Positions 1-8,601 of a stretch of 64,000 bases of DNA are shown one piece after another. A program made the position numbers and the translations under genes. The notes under the pieces were generated by a model. The model was given only the letters and a program-made list of their open reading frames with translations, was not told the origin of the DNA and ran no database searches. The stretch spans positions 1,798,001 to 1,862,000 of the forward strand of contig NZ_OY781939.1 in assembly GCF_963677315.1 (NCBI RefSeq), in the 5' to 3' direction. Source of the DNA: an uncultured Sphaerochaeta sp. Lineage in GTDB: Bacteria; Spirochaetota; Spirochaetia; Sphaerochaetales; Sphaerochaetaceae. The stretch's first letter is position 1. Each line of letters begins with the position of its first letter.

Positions 1-366
1 ACAAGCAGATGGGATGATCAACAGGGGATGGTTACACCTTGAGTATATCTTGGTGGCTTCTCATGAATTCCATGTTTTCTCCCAGTTAAACACTCCTCAG
101 AAAGGACATGTAGCCACCGTTGCGCAACTTGGGGACCAGAATGCACAGTTTTCCCAAGCAGGTGCTGAACGTACGGGTACGGTACCCGCTGCGATTGGCA
201 GTCCTAGACTCTTCATAGACACCCTTGGACGTATTTCATCTATCCGCGATCTCTAGCTCCATGAGCCGTGCTGTCATCCACTCGAGCTAGCCAGCATTGA
301 GTCTTATACAGAGTGGAACTCCTTTAGTTTCATTTCGAAAAATATGGTATCCTTGGTCTCGGTCAT
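1..366 (-). pseudogene. Decayed IS256-family (Mutator) transposase remnant
   Basis: Translating the minus strand gives fragments of an IS256-type transposase N-terminal half. A start (MTETKDTIFF) at 366 is preceded by AGGAGG. Further on come LMELEIAD, then GVYEESRTANRSGYRTRTFS and GKLCILVPKLRNGGYMSFL. The last piece matches the family pattern R-x-G-Y-R-x-R-T…G-x-L-x-L-x-VP+LR-x-G-x-Y. A third frame continues with YTQGV, where the family has QGVSTRKV. The reading frame is broken by stops (about 346-305, near 260 and near 90) and by frame changes, so no transposase can be made. The remaining two thirds, with the DDE catalytic residues, are absent or lie outside the window. The plus-strand reading of the same bases is only its antisense shadow. 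Family assignment is from recalled motifs. Confidence 0.7.
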
Positions 367-566
367 TAGGCTAACGCCTCCTGTTCATCTGCTAACAAAC
401 AACATGGGGCACTCAGTGACTTTTATTCAAATCCTTAAGCAAATTGCGAACTTAATCGTACACTAACTATCTTTAGTCTTGATTCTTAAAGCATAACTAA
501 AATTATTACGAGATTTCAGGAGACATATCGTTTACTACACATTCTTAGGCTTTTACCTTCTGGTGC

Positions 567-609
567 AAAAGAATCTGCCCCATCAGGCATACATCCCAAC
601 AAGGCAGAT
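567..609 (-). terminator. Rho-independent terminator of the first ABC operon
   Basis: On the minus strand ATCTGCC (609-603) can pair with GGCAGAT (579-573), followed by TTCTTTTGC. It lies directly after the stop codon of the binding-protein gene, where the operon should end. Confidence 0.5.
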
Positions 610-627
610 AGAGAGTTTTTCTACCAA

Positions 628-1584
628 TTACATGTATTGTGCAACATTTTCCTGTGTCAGCAATACGAAGGGAACCATGATTGATTTCTCAACAGATTTG
701 CCCTGGATAATATCAGCACAAGCATTAACAGCTTGGATACCTTGGCCAGCAGCATCCTGGAGGATTGAACCATCAGCTTCACCAGACTGTACCATTGCCA
801 TAGCAGTCTTGGTACCATCGATACCAATAACGACGATATCAGTTCTTCCTGCTGCATTGGTAGCACCTTTAACAGCGGTAGCCATGTCATCATTATCACA
901 AAGAATTGCATTCAAGTCGTTGCCATACAGAGCAAGCCAGTCTTCTGCAAACTTAATGGCTTTCTCACCCTGCCATTCACCAGTCTGCTCAGCAAGCATG
1001 GTCCAGTTTGGATCACCGTCCAAAATTGCATGCAAGCCTTCGCCTCTCTGGATCTGAGCAGAGTTACCAATTACTCCCTGTAAGTGAGCATATCCACCAC
1101 CGTTAGGAAGTTTGGACTTCACGAATTCAGCCATTAGCTTTCCACCATCGACATCATTGGAACCAACGAAAGAAGCTGCAAGTTCGTCAGTGTTGTTGGT
1201 CTTTGAATTTACAACAACTACAGGAATACCATTCTCTTTTGCAGTGGTAAGAATTGGAGAACTACCTTCAGCTTCAGCTGGAGCTACGAGAATTACATCA
1301 ACTCCCATATTGATAAGGTCAGCAGTCTGGTTTACCTGCATGATGGGGTCAGTATTTCCATCAAAGCTGACGTAGTCATCGATAATGCCCTCATCTACCA
1401 ATTCCTGCAATCTTGCTTCTACAGCATCGTTCAAAGATCTTGTAAAGGTGTCAGTAGTATTTTTCATTAAATACCCTATCATAACCTTTGACTGATCTTC
1501 TTGTGTTCCAGCCGCAGTTACGACTGCCGATACGCAGACCAACACTAACATCAAAACGATCATTCGGATGGCACTTTTTTTCAT
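628..1584 (-). CDS. Periplasmic sugar-binding protein, ribose/allose type (ABC importer)
   Basis: Captures a monosaccharide in the periplasm and delivers it to the permease encoded upstream. The 318-residue protein starts with a signal peptide (MKKSAIRM, hydrophobic core, then VVTAAG) without a lipobox cysteine. The mature part has the periplasmic-binding-protein 4 layout: a first strand VMIGYLMKNTTDTFTRSLN, a hinge region DVILVAPAEAEGSSP, and a second-lobe start around VGSNDVDGGK. The ATG at 1584 is chosen because AAGGAG lies seven bases before it; an upstream ATG at 1626 lacks a good site. It is the last gene of an ATPase-permease-binding protein operon. The ligand cannot be read from sequence. 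The neighbours suggest a pentose or hexose that becomes a ketose phosphate. Confidence 0.88.
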   Translation of the reverse strand: MKKSAIRMIVLMLVLVCVSAVVTAAGTQEDQSKVMIGYLMKNTTDTFTRSLNDAVEARLQELVDEGIIDDYVSFDGNTDPIMQVNQTADLINMGVDVILVAPAEAEGSSPILTTAKENGIPVVVVNSKTNNTDELAASFVGSNDVDGGKLMAEFVKSKLPNGGGYAHLQGVIGNSAQIQRGEGLHAILDGDPNWTMLAEQTGEWQGEKAIKFAEDWLALYGNDLNAILCDNDDMATAVKGATNAAGRTDIVVIGIDGTKTAMAMVQSGEADGSILQDAAGQGIQAVNACADIIQGKSVEKSIMVPFVLLTQENVAQYM

Positions 1585-1636
1585 TCTTTTCTCCTTTATT
1601 TTTCTTAATCCTTTAGAAGGATTCAAAACCCGTTAA

Positions 1637-2641
1637 TTAAGCTCTTCTCTTGTTGATGTACATATCCAACATGATTGCTCCTAGAATCAGTAAACCTTTT
1701 GCAATTGTCTGATAATAGGAACTAATCTGGAGCAGGTTCATGCTGTTATAAATAACACCGATAAACAAAATACCGATCATAACACCAGCTACGGTACTTA
1801 CACCACCAAGGAAGCTTGTTCCCCCGATAACGCCGGCAGCAATAGCATCAAGCTCATAGCCCAATCCAATGTTTGGTTGTCCAGCATTGATACGGCTTGC
1901 CATTATGACACCAGCAACACCGGTACAAAACCCCATGATGGAATAGACAGCCAATCGGATTGCAAATACATTGACACCAGAAGCAATTGCAGCATTAATA
2001 TTGCCACCAGTCGCATAGACATATCGTCCAAATTTTGTATGGTGCATCAATATGTATATCATCAAGGCTATAACTAGAAAGATTACAACAGGATTTGGTA
2101 TAACCCCCAATACTTTCCCATTTCCAATATTTCTGAATGTCTGGGAGGTAAGCACCAAGTTACCACCACCCGAAGCTACATAGGCAACACCACGAATTAC
2201 CAGCTGCGTTGCGAGGGTAACAACGAAAGGAACCATATCTAATCCACCTATTAACAAACCATTAACAACTCCGAAAATCGTAGGGAGCAGAATCGCCAAC
2301 GAGATTGCCAGAAAGATATTGTCTGTAGCAGGAAGGATAAGACCGACGGTAACACTGGCAAGGGCCAACATGGAACCAATGGAAAGGTCAATTCCACAGG
2401 TGGTGATAACCAAAGACATTCCAAGGGCCAAGATACCGTTGATAGACACCTGCAACAGAATACTGATAGCATTACGTCCTGTTCTGAATGTTGGAGAAAT
2501 AATCATCATAATGATGATCAACACAAGAAGAATCAAACCAATTCCATATTTCTGCATTAAAATTCGGAATTCATGACTATCTTTCTTTATAAGGCCTCCA
2601 ACATATAAATTGCTTTTCTTTGCTCCCTTTACATTTTCCAT
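1637..2641 (-). CDS. ABC sugar permease, RbsC/AlsC family
   Basis: Inner-membrane channel subunit of a CUT2-class importer, 334 residues, with a hydrophilic N-terminus of about 25 residues and eight to ten hydrophobic segments. Family landmarks are GIDLSIGSMLALASV, the conserved cytoplasmic loop GRYVYATGGN with A(A/S)GVNV, and the late LDAIAAGVIGGTSFLGGV motif. The ATG overlaps the stop codon of the ATPase gene by one base (TAATG), so the two are translationally coupled. The binding-protein gene follows 52 bases later. CUT2 permeases usually act as homodimers, which fits the single permease gene here. Confidence 0.92.
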   Translation of the reverse strand: MENVKGAKKSNLYVGGLIKKDSHEFRILMQKYGIGLILLVLIIIMMIISPTFRTGRNAISILLQVSINGILALGMSLVITTCGIDLSIGSMLALASVTVGLILPATDNIFLAISLAILLPTIFGVVNGLLIGGLDMVPFVVTLATQLVIRGVAYVASGGGNLVLTSQTFRNIGNGKVLGVIPNPVVIFLVIALMIYILMHHTKFGRYVYATGGNINAAIASGVNVFAIRLAVYSIMGFCTGVAGVIMASRINAGQPNIGLGYELDAIAAGVIGGTSFLGGVSTVAGVMIGILFIGVIYNSMNLLQISSYYQTIAKGLLILGAIMLDMYINKRRA

Positions 2642-4191
2642 TATTCCTTTCCCCCATTCTCCAACTTTTGTCCAAACGCAAGACCAAGAACACCTTCTTC
2701 CGTAACGGTCCCATCCAAGATGTCCTTACGGTTCACTTCGCCACTTATCCTGCCCTCCGAGAAGACCAAGATCCTGTCACTCATTCCCATGACTTCCGGT
2801 AACTCCGAAGAGATCAGAATAATTGCTATTCCTTCTCCTGCAAGCTTAGACATCAATCTATGAATTTCTGATTTAGCACCAACATCAATACCTCGAGTTG
2901 GTTCATCCAAGATGAGCACTTTGGGTTTCGTCATGAGCCATTTTGACAAGACTACCTTCTGTTGATTTCCACCACTTAGCGAATAAGCAGGAACTTCCAA
3001 GCCTGCAGACTTAACACTAAGCTGTCTGGAAATCGATTTAACAGACTTTCGTTCCTTTTTCTGGTCAAGAAACAACCCCTTCATAAACAAATTAAGATTT
3101 GGAAGTGCTATGTTTTCTTTGATTGAACGTTTGAGTACCAACCCATAGTTCTTTCTATCCTCAGAAACCATTGCCATCCCGTATTCAATTGCTTTTTTAG
3201 GACTCGTAATATGCCACTCTTCATCTTTGTAGAAAACCCTGCCGGTACTTTTCTTGTCAAGACCGAATATCGCGCACATAGTCTCACTACGACCAGCACC
3301 GACCAATCCCGAAAAACCCAGTATTTCGCCAGAGCGGACCTTAAAGCTGATGTCATGGAATTTCTTTCCAGTGAAATTCTCTACTCGGAATACAACATCA
3401 CCTATTACCACATCAGTCTTGGGGAATAATTGACCAACCTTGTGCCCGACCATCAAGGCAATCAATTCGTCCTTGGTAACATCCTTCAAGTCTCTGGTGT
3501 CAATGTACTGCCCATCGCGGAAGACGGAAGCAACATCACAAATATCAAAGATCTCTTCCAATCTATGTGATATGTATATGATAGATACTCCCTGCTCCTG
3601 CAGATTCTTAATAGTATCCATAAGACGCACCGTTTCCTCACTATCCAAAGATGAGGTGGGTTCATCCATAATGATCAGTCTGGAGTTATATGATACTGCT
3701 TTGATAATCTCAATCATCTGTGCCTGGGCTACCGTCAACTTACTCATGGCAACTTTCGGATTAATGTCCAGCCCAAAGCTCTGAAGAATTTTTTTCGCCT
3801 CATTATTCGTACGGGTTTGATTTAGAAAAGGCGAATTTCCGTAGGTATGTTCCCGCTTTAAGAAAATATTTTCAGCAACCGTTAGGAATGGTTCAACATT
3901 CAGTTCTTGATGTATCATAGAAATACCGTTTCTGATAGCGATTGAAGGTCCTGAAACATGGAACGGTTTCCCTTCAAACAAAATTTCACCTTCATCAGCT
4001 TTGATGAGTCCCATAATGATATTCATCAACGTTGATTTTCCGGCTCCGTTCTCACCTAACAAGGCATGAACTTCACCCTTTCGTACCGCAAGATTAACCC
4101 CTCTGAGAGCACGAGTACCGCCAAAACGTTTTGAAATATTTTTAATATCCAGAATAACTTCATTCTCAGAGGATGTCATTTTTGTCTCCAC
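2641..4191 (-). CDS. Sugar ABC importer ATPase with two nucleotide-binding domains, RbsA/MglA type
   Basis: Energises the importer; about 516 residues carrying two ABC domains in one chain, as in RbsA, MglA and AlsA. Domain 1 has Walker A GENGAGKST, a degenerate signature LTVAQAQ and Walker B LIIMDEPTSSLD. Domain 2 has the usual degenerate Walker A GAGRSE, a good signature LSGGNQQK and Walker B VLILDEPTRGID. This asymmetry is typical for the family. Start choice: a GTG at 4191 (VETKMTSS) sits seven bases after AAGGAGGG; an ATG at 4179 is the alternative. First gene of the operon, with a 271-base A+T-rich upstream region. Confidence 0.92.
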   Translation of the reverse strand: METKMTSSENEVILDIKNISKRFGGTRALRGVNLAVRKGEVHALLGENGAGKSTLMNIIMGLIKADEGEILFEGKPFHVSGPSIAIRNGISMIHQELNVEPFLTVAENIFLKREHTYGNSPFLNQTRTNNEAKKILQSFGLDINPKVAMSKLTVAQAQMIEIIKAVSYNSRLIIMDEPTSSLDSEETVRLMDTIKNLQEQGVSIIYISHRLEEIFDICDVASVFRDGQYIDTRDLKDVTKDELIALMVGHKVGQLFPKTDVVIGDVVFRVENFTGKKFHDISFKVRSGEILGFSGLVGAGRSETMCAIFGLDKKSTGRVFYKDEEWHITSPKKAIEYGMAMVSEDRKNYGLVLKRSIKENIALPNLNLFMKGLFLDQKKERKSVKSISRQLSVKSAGLEVPAYSLSGGNQQKVVLSKWLMTKPKVLILDEPTRGIDVGAKSEIHRLMSKLAGEGIAIILISSELPEVMGMSDRILVFSEGRISGEVNRKDILDGTVTEEGVLGLAFGQKLENGGKE

Positions 4192-4462
4192 CCGAATCCC
4201 TCCTTTCAAAATTAGTAACTAAAGATTCTACAAAGACTGATTGGCCTTTACGTTTCGTTCTAACACTATGAATCTCTAGTTACTATCTCCTGCTCAAAAC
4301 ATTCGAAAGTCATATTTTGTATTTTACATTATAAATGTAAATATGTAAAATTTTTTTATCATTTATTTTACTAATCTACATTTGCTATTTATCAGATATA
4401 TAAAATATTTGTAAGTGAATTCTTAACACTATCGGACCGCTTTTATAATACCTTTAATCCTA
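4192..4462 (-). promoter_or_regulatory. A+T-rich promoter region of the ABC operon with a palindrome
   Basis: There is no coding signal here. TTTACATT-ATA-AATGTAAA (4323-4341) is a 19-base inverted repeat, followed by another TATGTAAAA. On the minus strand it contains TATAAT, a plausible -10 element, though no convincing -35 lies 17 bases upstream. Similar TTTACATTTAT sequence recurs before the transketolase genes (about 11662-11675). A shared operator for one of the two local regulators is therefore possible. Confidence 0.4.
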
Positions 4463-5320
4463 TTACAACCGATCAGCACTCCCAAACACATTGATTTTCT
4501 CAGTAACAATCTCTGAACACTTGTCAACAATCTTCAATGCTACTTTTCTCGGGTCAGAATTTTTAACCTGCGGAGTAAAGTCCTTCATCACGTTGAAGTA
4601 ACCATTCACTTTTAATTCCGTTCCAACATTAATTTTCAAAACACCCAAAGGAATCGCCTTTCTGAAGTCATCATCAGGAACACCGGTTCCTCCATGCAGT
4701 ACCAATGGAACTGGAGTAAGTTCATGAATCTTTTTGATCCTATCAAAATCAAGTTTAGGAGGTAATTTATAGAAACCATGAACCGTTCCTACAGCAACGG
4801 CTAGAGCATCGACACCGGTATCTGCTACAAATCGAGCTGCATCCTCAGGAACGGTGAAGAGAGCTTCGCATTCTGAAACTACAATCTCATCTTCCACCCC
4901 ACCGATATGGCCGATTTCTCCTTCTACGGAACACCCAGTTCTCGATGCATATTCAACGGCAAGGCGAGTCTGCCTGACATTCTCTTCATAATCATAAGCT
5001 GAAGCATCAATCATTACTGAGGTAAATCCGTTATCAACACAACGTTTAAGCATTTCAAGATCATCCTTGCAATGATCCAAATGCAATACGATGTCTACAC
5101 CATATTCTTCACTGAGTTTTTCAGCTGCAACGACGACTACTTTTTCCCCCATCACCTTAACAGCACCAGTTGAAGCCATGGCGATAACGGGACTTTTATT
5201 TTCGCTTGCCGCCTTGACAATGCCTCTTAAATTCTCAAGCCCAAAGAAATTGAATGAACCAACTGCATACTTGTTCTTACGTGCATTCTCAAGTACATAT
5301 TTGAGTGTAACTAAAGCCAT
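4463..5320 (-). CDS. Class II ketose-bisphosphate aldolase (FbaA/GatY/KbaY family)
   Basis: Zinc-dependent reversible cleavage of a ketose 1-phosphate or bisphosphate into dihydroxyacetone phosphate and an aldehyde. The 285-residue protein keeps the family core: LHLDHCKD (Asp82 catalytic, His83 zinc ligand), VEGEIGHIGG, a zinc-ligand histidine in VGTVHGFY, and the phosphate-binding loop VLHGGTGVPDDDF followed by KINVGTELK. A good AGGAGG lies before the ATG. It follows the ROK kinase gene by 53 bases in one operon. Whether it cleaves fructose-, tagatose- or another bisphosphate cannot be decided. Context argues for a dedicated catabolic role rather than housekeeping glycolysis. Confidence 0.88.
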   Translation of the reverse strand: MALVTLKYVLENARKNKYAVGSFNFFGLENLRGIVKAASENKSPVIAMASTGAVKVMGEKVVVVAAEKLSEEYGVDIVLHLDHCKDDLEMLKRCVDNGFTSVMIDASAYDYEENVRQTRLAVEYASRTGCSVEGEIGHIGGVEDEIVVSECEALFTVPEDAARFVADTGVDALAVAVGTVHGFYKLPPKLDFDRIKKIHELTPVPLVLHGGTGVPDDDFRKAIPLGVLKINVGTELKVNGYFNVMKDFTPQVKNSDPRKVALKIVDKCSEIVTEKINVFGSADRL

Positions 5321-5373
5321 AAGCTTTCCTCCTAAAGCTACTCATATATCTTTATCAGTAACTTTTTTCTTGT

Positions 5374-6282
5374 CTATTTTTCAAATCTCTCCCTAAAGAG
5401 ATACTCACCACCATAAAATCCCGCTTTATTTCCATGCTGTCCCCAAACAATTGACAACCGCCGTCTTGGAATATGATTCAACAGATGGATGTTTAAGCTT
5501 TTCTTCAGCGCTTCTTTTGGGTATCCATCCATAGAGACAATCCCACCACCTATGATCAGAAGCGTTGGCTGGATGATTGAAACCGCAATTGCCAACACCA
5601 TAGCTTGGTAATCCACAAACTCTTTCAACCGTAAGGCAAGCATTGAATCTTCTTCCCAATGAGAGAACACTGTTTGGATAGGAATATTGAACGCATCACT
5701 GATAGTCTGAAGATTATGACCGCTGATGAAGGTCTCGGCACAACCGATTTTCCCGCATACACAGCGTTCTCCATTCAGTGACAGCGGTAAATGCCCAAGC
5801 TCTAATCCGTATTCAAATATTGAGCATTCTTTATTTCTCATCAGCACATCGGCACCTACGCCAGTTCCAAAAAACACGCCCAATGCGATTTCGTCATCGT
5901 ATCCAGAAAGTGTGGACAGTTCCCCTGCAAGCAATAATTTTGTATCGTGTCCTATATAAATAGGGCATACAAGATTACCCCTCAGCTCAGAAGCCAGCAT
6001 ATGTCCAGTAAGGGCGGGAATATTGTTACACATAAGAACTTGATCATTATCAGGAGCAACCACTCCAGGTAGTCCAATGACTATACCAATCGGATAGATA
6101 CCACTTTTCTCGATATACTCATGTAGCAAGCGCTTGAGCACGGCCAAAGCATCAGAACCATTGAGCATTGAAGTCCAGTACTCTTGTGTTTTATTAGGAA
6201 TTTCGCTTGTATGAAGGCCAACGAATGACATGCGAATGCGCGTACCTCCAATATCAGCTACAAGCAAATATTTTTTATCCAT
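5374..6282 (-). CDS. ROK-family sugar kinase
   Basis: Predicted ATP-dependent phosphorylation of the imported sugar in the cytoplasm. The 302 residues start with the phosphate-binding loop VADIGGTRIR. The ROK zinc motif is complete: GLELGHLPL…CVCGKIGCAETFISG (Cys-x-Cys-Gly-x2-Gly-Cys-x-Glu). The catalytic Asp is in IYIGHDTKLLLAGE, where many family members have N-D, so a His replaces the usual Asn. The C-terminal LIIGGGIV matches the second glycine-rich region. An HTH domain is lacking, so this is a kinase and not a ROK repressor. Five bases separate it from the preceding small kinase gene. AlsK (allokinase) and glucokinase are related; the substrate is not inferable. Confidence 0.85.
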   Translation of the reverse strand: MDKKYLLVADIGGTRIRMSFVGLHTSEIPNKTQEYWTSMLNGSDALAVLKRLLHEYIEKSGIYPIGIVIGLPGVVAPDNDQVLMCNNIPALTGHMLASELRGNLVCPIYIGHDTKLLLAGELSTLSGYDDEIALGVFFGTGVGADVLMRNKECSIFEYGLELGHLPLSLNGERCVCGKIGCAETFISGHNLQTISDAFNIPIQTVFSHWEEDSMLALRLKEFVDYQAMVLAIAVSIIQPTLLIIGGGIVSMDGYPKEALKKSLNIHLLNHIPRRRLSIVWGQHGNKAGFYGGEYLFRERFEK

Positions 6283-6287
6283 ATCCC

Positions 6288-6824
6288 TTATTCCCCACTC
6301 TCACTCATGCCAATATAGGCAAGGACTCGTTCTACTCTTTCATCAAGAAGTTCCGGATTATCTGTCTCAAGCTGTAAAAAGGGAACTGTCAAAGGTTCGG
6401 CATTCTTTTTCAGTGAATAATAAAGATCCATATCTCTGTTTTTCGCCAAATGCTGGTCCTGATCTTTTACAATTCTCACCCTTGCTGTTTCTTCACTGCA
6501 GGTGCAGTACACAAATTTACAAGGTGCGTGAATCCGGTTTACAAACTCAAGCAATACATCAACTTGTTTTTTAGAAGAGAACGTTCGCCCATCGATAAAA
6601 ATTACATGTTTGGGATCTTTGGCCAGAAGATATTCAATCGCTTGAAAAATCACTTGCATACACAAGTCGTTTTGTGCAGAGGAGAAATCTGTCAGCCCCT
6701 TAGGAAACAATACATCTCTAACTGTATCTTTATTAAAGAGTACAAACCCGGGATTTCTCCGTAGTATTTCTTCTGCTAAGAAGCTCTTCCCAGATCCGGG
6801 AAGTCCAGCCAAAGCAACAATCAT
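6288..6824 (-). CDS. Small P-loop kinase-like protein (AAA_33 type)
   Basis: A 178-residue P-loop NTPase with Walker A GLPGSGKSFLAEE at residues 7-19, a DTVRD segment resembling the lid or substrate region of small-molecule kinases, a Walker-B-like strand HVIFIDGRTF, and an arginine-containing lid segment around TARVRIVKDQ. These features match the zeta-toxin/gluconokinase-like kinase group, but no specific substrate motif is evident. It starts exactly where the epimerase gene stops (TAG immediately followed by ATG), so it is tightly coupled to the pathway. A second phosphorylation of the sugar is a plausible role (inference). Confidence 0.65.
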   Translation of the reverse strand: MIVALAGLPGSGKSFLAEEILRRNPGFVLFNKDTVRDVLFPKGLTDFSSAQNDLCMQVIFQAIEYLLAKDPKHVIFIDGRTFSSKKQVDVLLEFVNRIHAPCKFVYCTCSEETARVRIVKDQDQHLAKNRDMDLYYSLKKNAEPLTVPFLQLETDNPELLDERVERVLAYIGMSESGE

Positions 6825-7526
6825 CTAGCACACCTCACAAGCGAGACTCTTCAACCATGCGACAGTCTCGTCCAAGTTTTCACTGCCAAATACCAAGGAA
6901 CCTGGGGTAACCATATCAGCTCCATTCTTTCTGAGCTCAGGTACGGTATGTTGCCTGATACCACCATCCACAGAGAGAATGATTTTCTCTGCATATCCGG
7001 CTTCTTCAAGCAAATGCTTCAATACTTTTACTCGCATAGGAGTGTTTTCATCCTGCCCTACACCCTTGATCCCAATTCTGGTACCCATCAAAAGGATATG
7101 ATCAATCTGACTAAAATAGGGAACCAGAGCGTGCACGTCTGTTTCAACGGTAATACAAAGGCCTACTGCAACTTTCTTGCTTTTCAAATAGGCAATTATT
7201 TTCTCTAGTTTTTCTTTACCAAGCTCAACATGAACGGTAACGATATCAGCACCTGCATCAATAAAATCATCAAGCGTTGGATACGGATCTTCCATCATGA
7301 GGTGGCAGTTCAAAGGAATATTGGTTTTTTGATCTATAGCTTTAATAAAGTCGGGGAAAAATAGTAGGCCAGGTACAAAATGAGCATCTGCTACATCCAA
7401 ATGATACATATCTGCGATACTTTCAGTCTTTCTGATGCTGGCTTCCATGTTAACGAGGTCACCAGACCAAAGTGAAACATCAAGCAACATTCTTGATTCC
7501 TTTATTTTGTATAAATCCTGTAACAT
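6825..7526 (-). CDS. Divergent ribulose-phosphate/allulose-phosphate 3-epimerase-like TIM barrel
   Basis: A 233-residue TIM barrel of the ribulose-phosphate 3-epimerase family, which interconverts ketose phosphates at C3. Recognisable parts are HLDVADAHFVPG (usual HVDVMDGHFVPN), CHLMMEDP (metal-ligand His), DIVTVHVE, LSVDGGIRQHTV (catalytic Asp) and MVTPGSLVFG (phosphate loop). The usual MTVNPGFGGQ loop is replaced by MGTRIGIKGVGQ, so this is a divergent subfamily and perhaps not a pentose-phosphate enzyme. Closest known logic is AlsE (allulose-6-phosphate epimerase). It is first in its operon; AAGGAG lies five bases before the ATG at 7526, with a second possible start at 7490. Confidence 0.75.
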   Translation of the reverse strand: MLQDLYKIKESRMLLDVSLWSGDLVNMEASIRKTESIADMYHLDVADAHFVPGLLFFPDFIKAIDQKTNIPLNCHLMMEDPYPTLDDFIDAGADIVTVHVELGKEKLEKIIAYLKSKKVAVGLCITVETDVHALVPYFSQIDHILLMGTRIGIKGVGQDENTPMRVKVLKHLLEEAGYAEKIILSVDGGIRQHTVPELRKNGADMVTPGSLVFGSENLDETVAWLKSLACEVC

Positions 7527-7588
7527 GATTACTCCTTAGTCCTAAAAGAAAAATGCAAATCGTCTTAGCGTTTTTATTAAATCAATAA

Positions 7589-7654
7589 TTATTTTTGTTA
7601 TATTTAAGGATAATAGCTCTACTTTTTACCGATGTCAACATTTATTTTTGTTAT
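7589..7654. promoter_or_regulatory. Pair of 13-base direct repeats flanking the operon promoter
   Basis: TTATTTTTGTTAT occurs at 7589-7601 and identically at 7642-7654. The centre-to-centre spacing is 53 bases, about five helical turns, and the pair straddles the minus-strand promoter. DeoR-family repressors often bind separated repeats and loop DNA. The divergent DeoR gene 100 bases away is the obvious candidate (inference). Confidence 0.5.
7610..7638 (-). promoter_or_regulatory. Sigma-70-type promoter of the epimerase-kinase-aldolase operon
   Basis: On the minus strand TTGACA (7638-7633), a 17-base spacer, then TATTAT (7615-7610). The start codon at 7526 is about 80 bases downstream. Confidence 0.65.
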
Positions 7655-7709
7655 TTTTACACGACTTCGGTTTATTATCATCTAGAAAATACAAATTTCG
7701 ATAACTTTG

Positions 7710-7737
7710 TTGACAGCACAGCTTTGTATACTATACA
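7710..7737 (+). promoter_or_regulatory. Promoter of the DeoR gene with overlapping palindrome
   Basis: TTGACA (7710-7715), a 16-base spacer and TATACA (7732-7737). The palindrome TGTATA-C-TATACA (7725-7737) covers the -10 element and would suit autoregulation by the encoded repressor. Confidence 0.6.
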
Positions 7738-7759
7738 TTTGTATTACATAGGGGAGTTC

Positions 7760-8548
7760 ATGGAAAACCAAGATAAGATGTCTAAGACAGAATCTCGTAG
7801 ACAGAAAATCAAGCAGCTTATTATTTCTAATAAAGTAGTTTCGCTAACAGAATTTTGCGAAATCTTGCACGTCAGTGAGTCCACCATTAGAAACGACCTG
7901 AAATACCTTGATGAAGCAGGTGTTCTAACTAGAACATATGGTGGTGCAGTGTTGAATGAAAACACTCGCTACAATATTGGGATGAATACCCGCTACACCA
8001 TGAATATTGAGCAAAAGGAAGAAATTGCCGGGTATGTTGTCGAGCATCTACTTCGGAATAATTCAATTATTTTCCTCGATAGCGGCACCACCATGGTCAG
8101 TATTGCAAAGAAGATACTCGACTCAATGCTTGAGCTAACAGTCATCACTTCTTCATTTGCAATTGCTAGTATTCTCAGCAGAAATGCAAACATCGATTTA
8201 TATCTGACTGGAGGAAAACTAAACCATATCAAGGAAGCCTTTATCGATCAAACAGCAATCGATTTTGTGTCTACTATCTGCCCTGACCTATATTTGTTCA
8301 GCTGTGATGGGGTTGATGAAGTCAATGGTTTTACAATTGGAGATCCCGAAGAGGTAGCTATAAAAAAGACCGTAGCATTGCATGCACGAAAGATTATCTG
8401 TGTGATAGACAGCACGAAAATCAACCAGGTGAAAATGAAAAAGATATTTAATAGCAATGAGATTGATACCATCATCACCGATTCCAATGCAGAGGAGGCA
8501 GCAGTAGAGAAATTCAGGTCTATCGGTGTAAATATGATCAAAACCTGA
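7760..8548 (+). CDS. DeoR-family sugar-operon repressor
   Basis: A 262-residue regulator. Residues about 5-60 form the DeoR winged helix (RRQKIKQLI … LTEFCEILHVSESTIRNDLKYLDEAG … RTYGGAVL). The rest is the DeoRC effector domain, related to ribose-phosphate isomerase, with FLDSGTTMVSIAK, a VITSSFAIA strand, LTGGKLN, and the late ICVIDSTKINQVKM motif. Such proteins sense phosphorylated sugar intermediates and repress catabolic operons. ATG 7760 is used because AGGGGAG precedes it; in-frame upstream codons fall in promoter sequence and code for an implausible peptide. It diverges from the epimerase operon and probably controls it. Confidence 0.88.
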   Translation: MENQDKMSKTESRRQKIKQLIISNKVVSLTEFCEILHVSESTIRNDLKYLDEAGVLTRTYGGAVLNENTRYNIGMNTRYTMNIEQKEEIAGYVVEHLLRNNSIIFLDSGTTMVSIAKKILDSMLELTVITSSFAIASILSRNANIDLYLTGGKLNHIKEAFIDQTAIDFVSTICPDLYLFSCDGVDEVNGFTIGDPEEVAIKKTVALHARKIICVIDSTKINQVKMKKIFNSNEIDTIITDSNAEEAAVEKFRSIGVNMIKT

Positions 8549-8549
8549 T

Positions 8550-8572
8550 TGTACTGCAATATTTGCAGTACA
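8550..8572 (+). terminator. Terminator between converging regulator genes
   Basis: TGTACTGCAA (8550-8559), a three-base loop and TTGCAGTACA (8563-8572) form a perfect ten-pair stem, followed by GTCTTAGTTTT. It lies between two converging genes and may serve both. Confidence 0.7.
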
Positions 8573-8601
8573 GTCTTAGTTTTGCATGATTAAAATTTAG
8601 G

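Noticed and set aside
14..256. Small plus-strand reading frame at the left edge
   Set aside because: Antisense to the broken IS256-type transposase, which has recognisable family motifs.
563..1057. 164-residue plus-strand frame
   Set aside because: Antisense to the first sugar-binding protein gene, which has a signal peptide and ribosome site.
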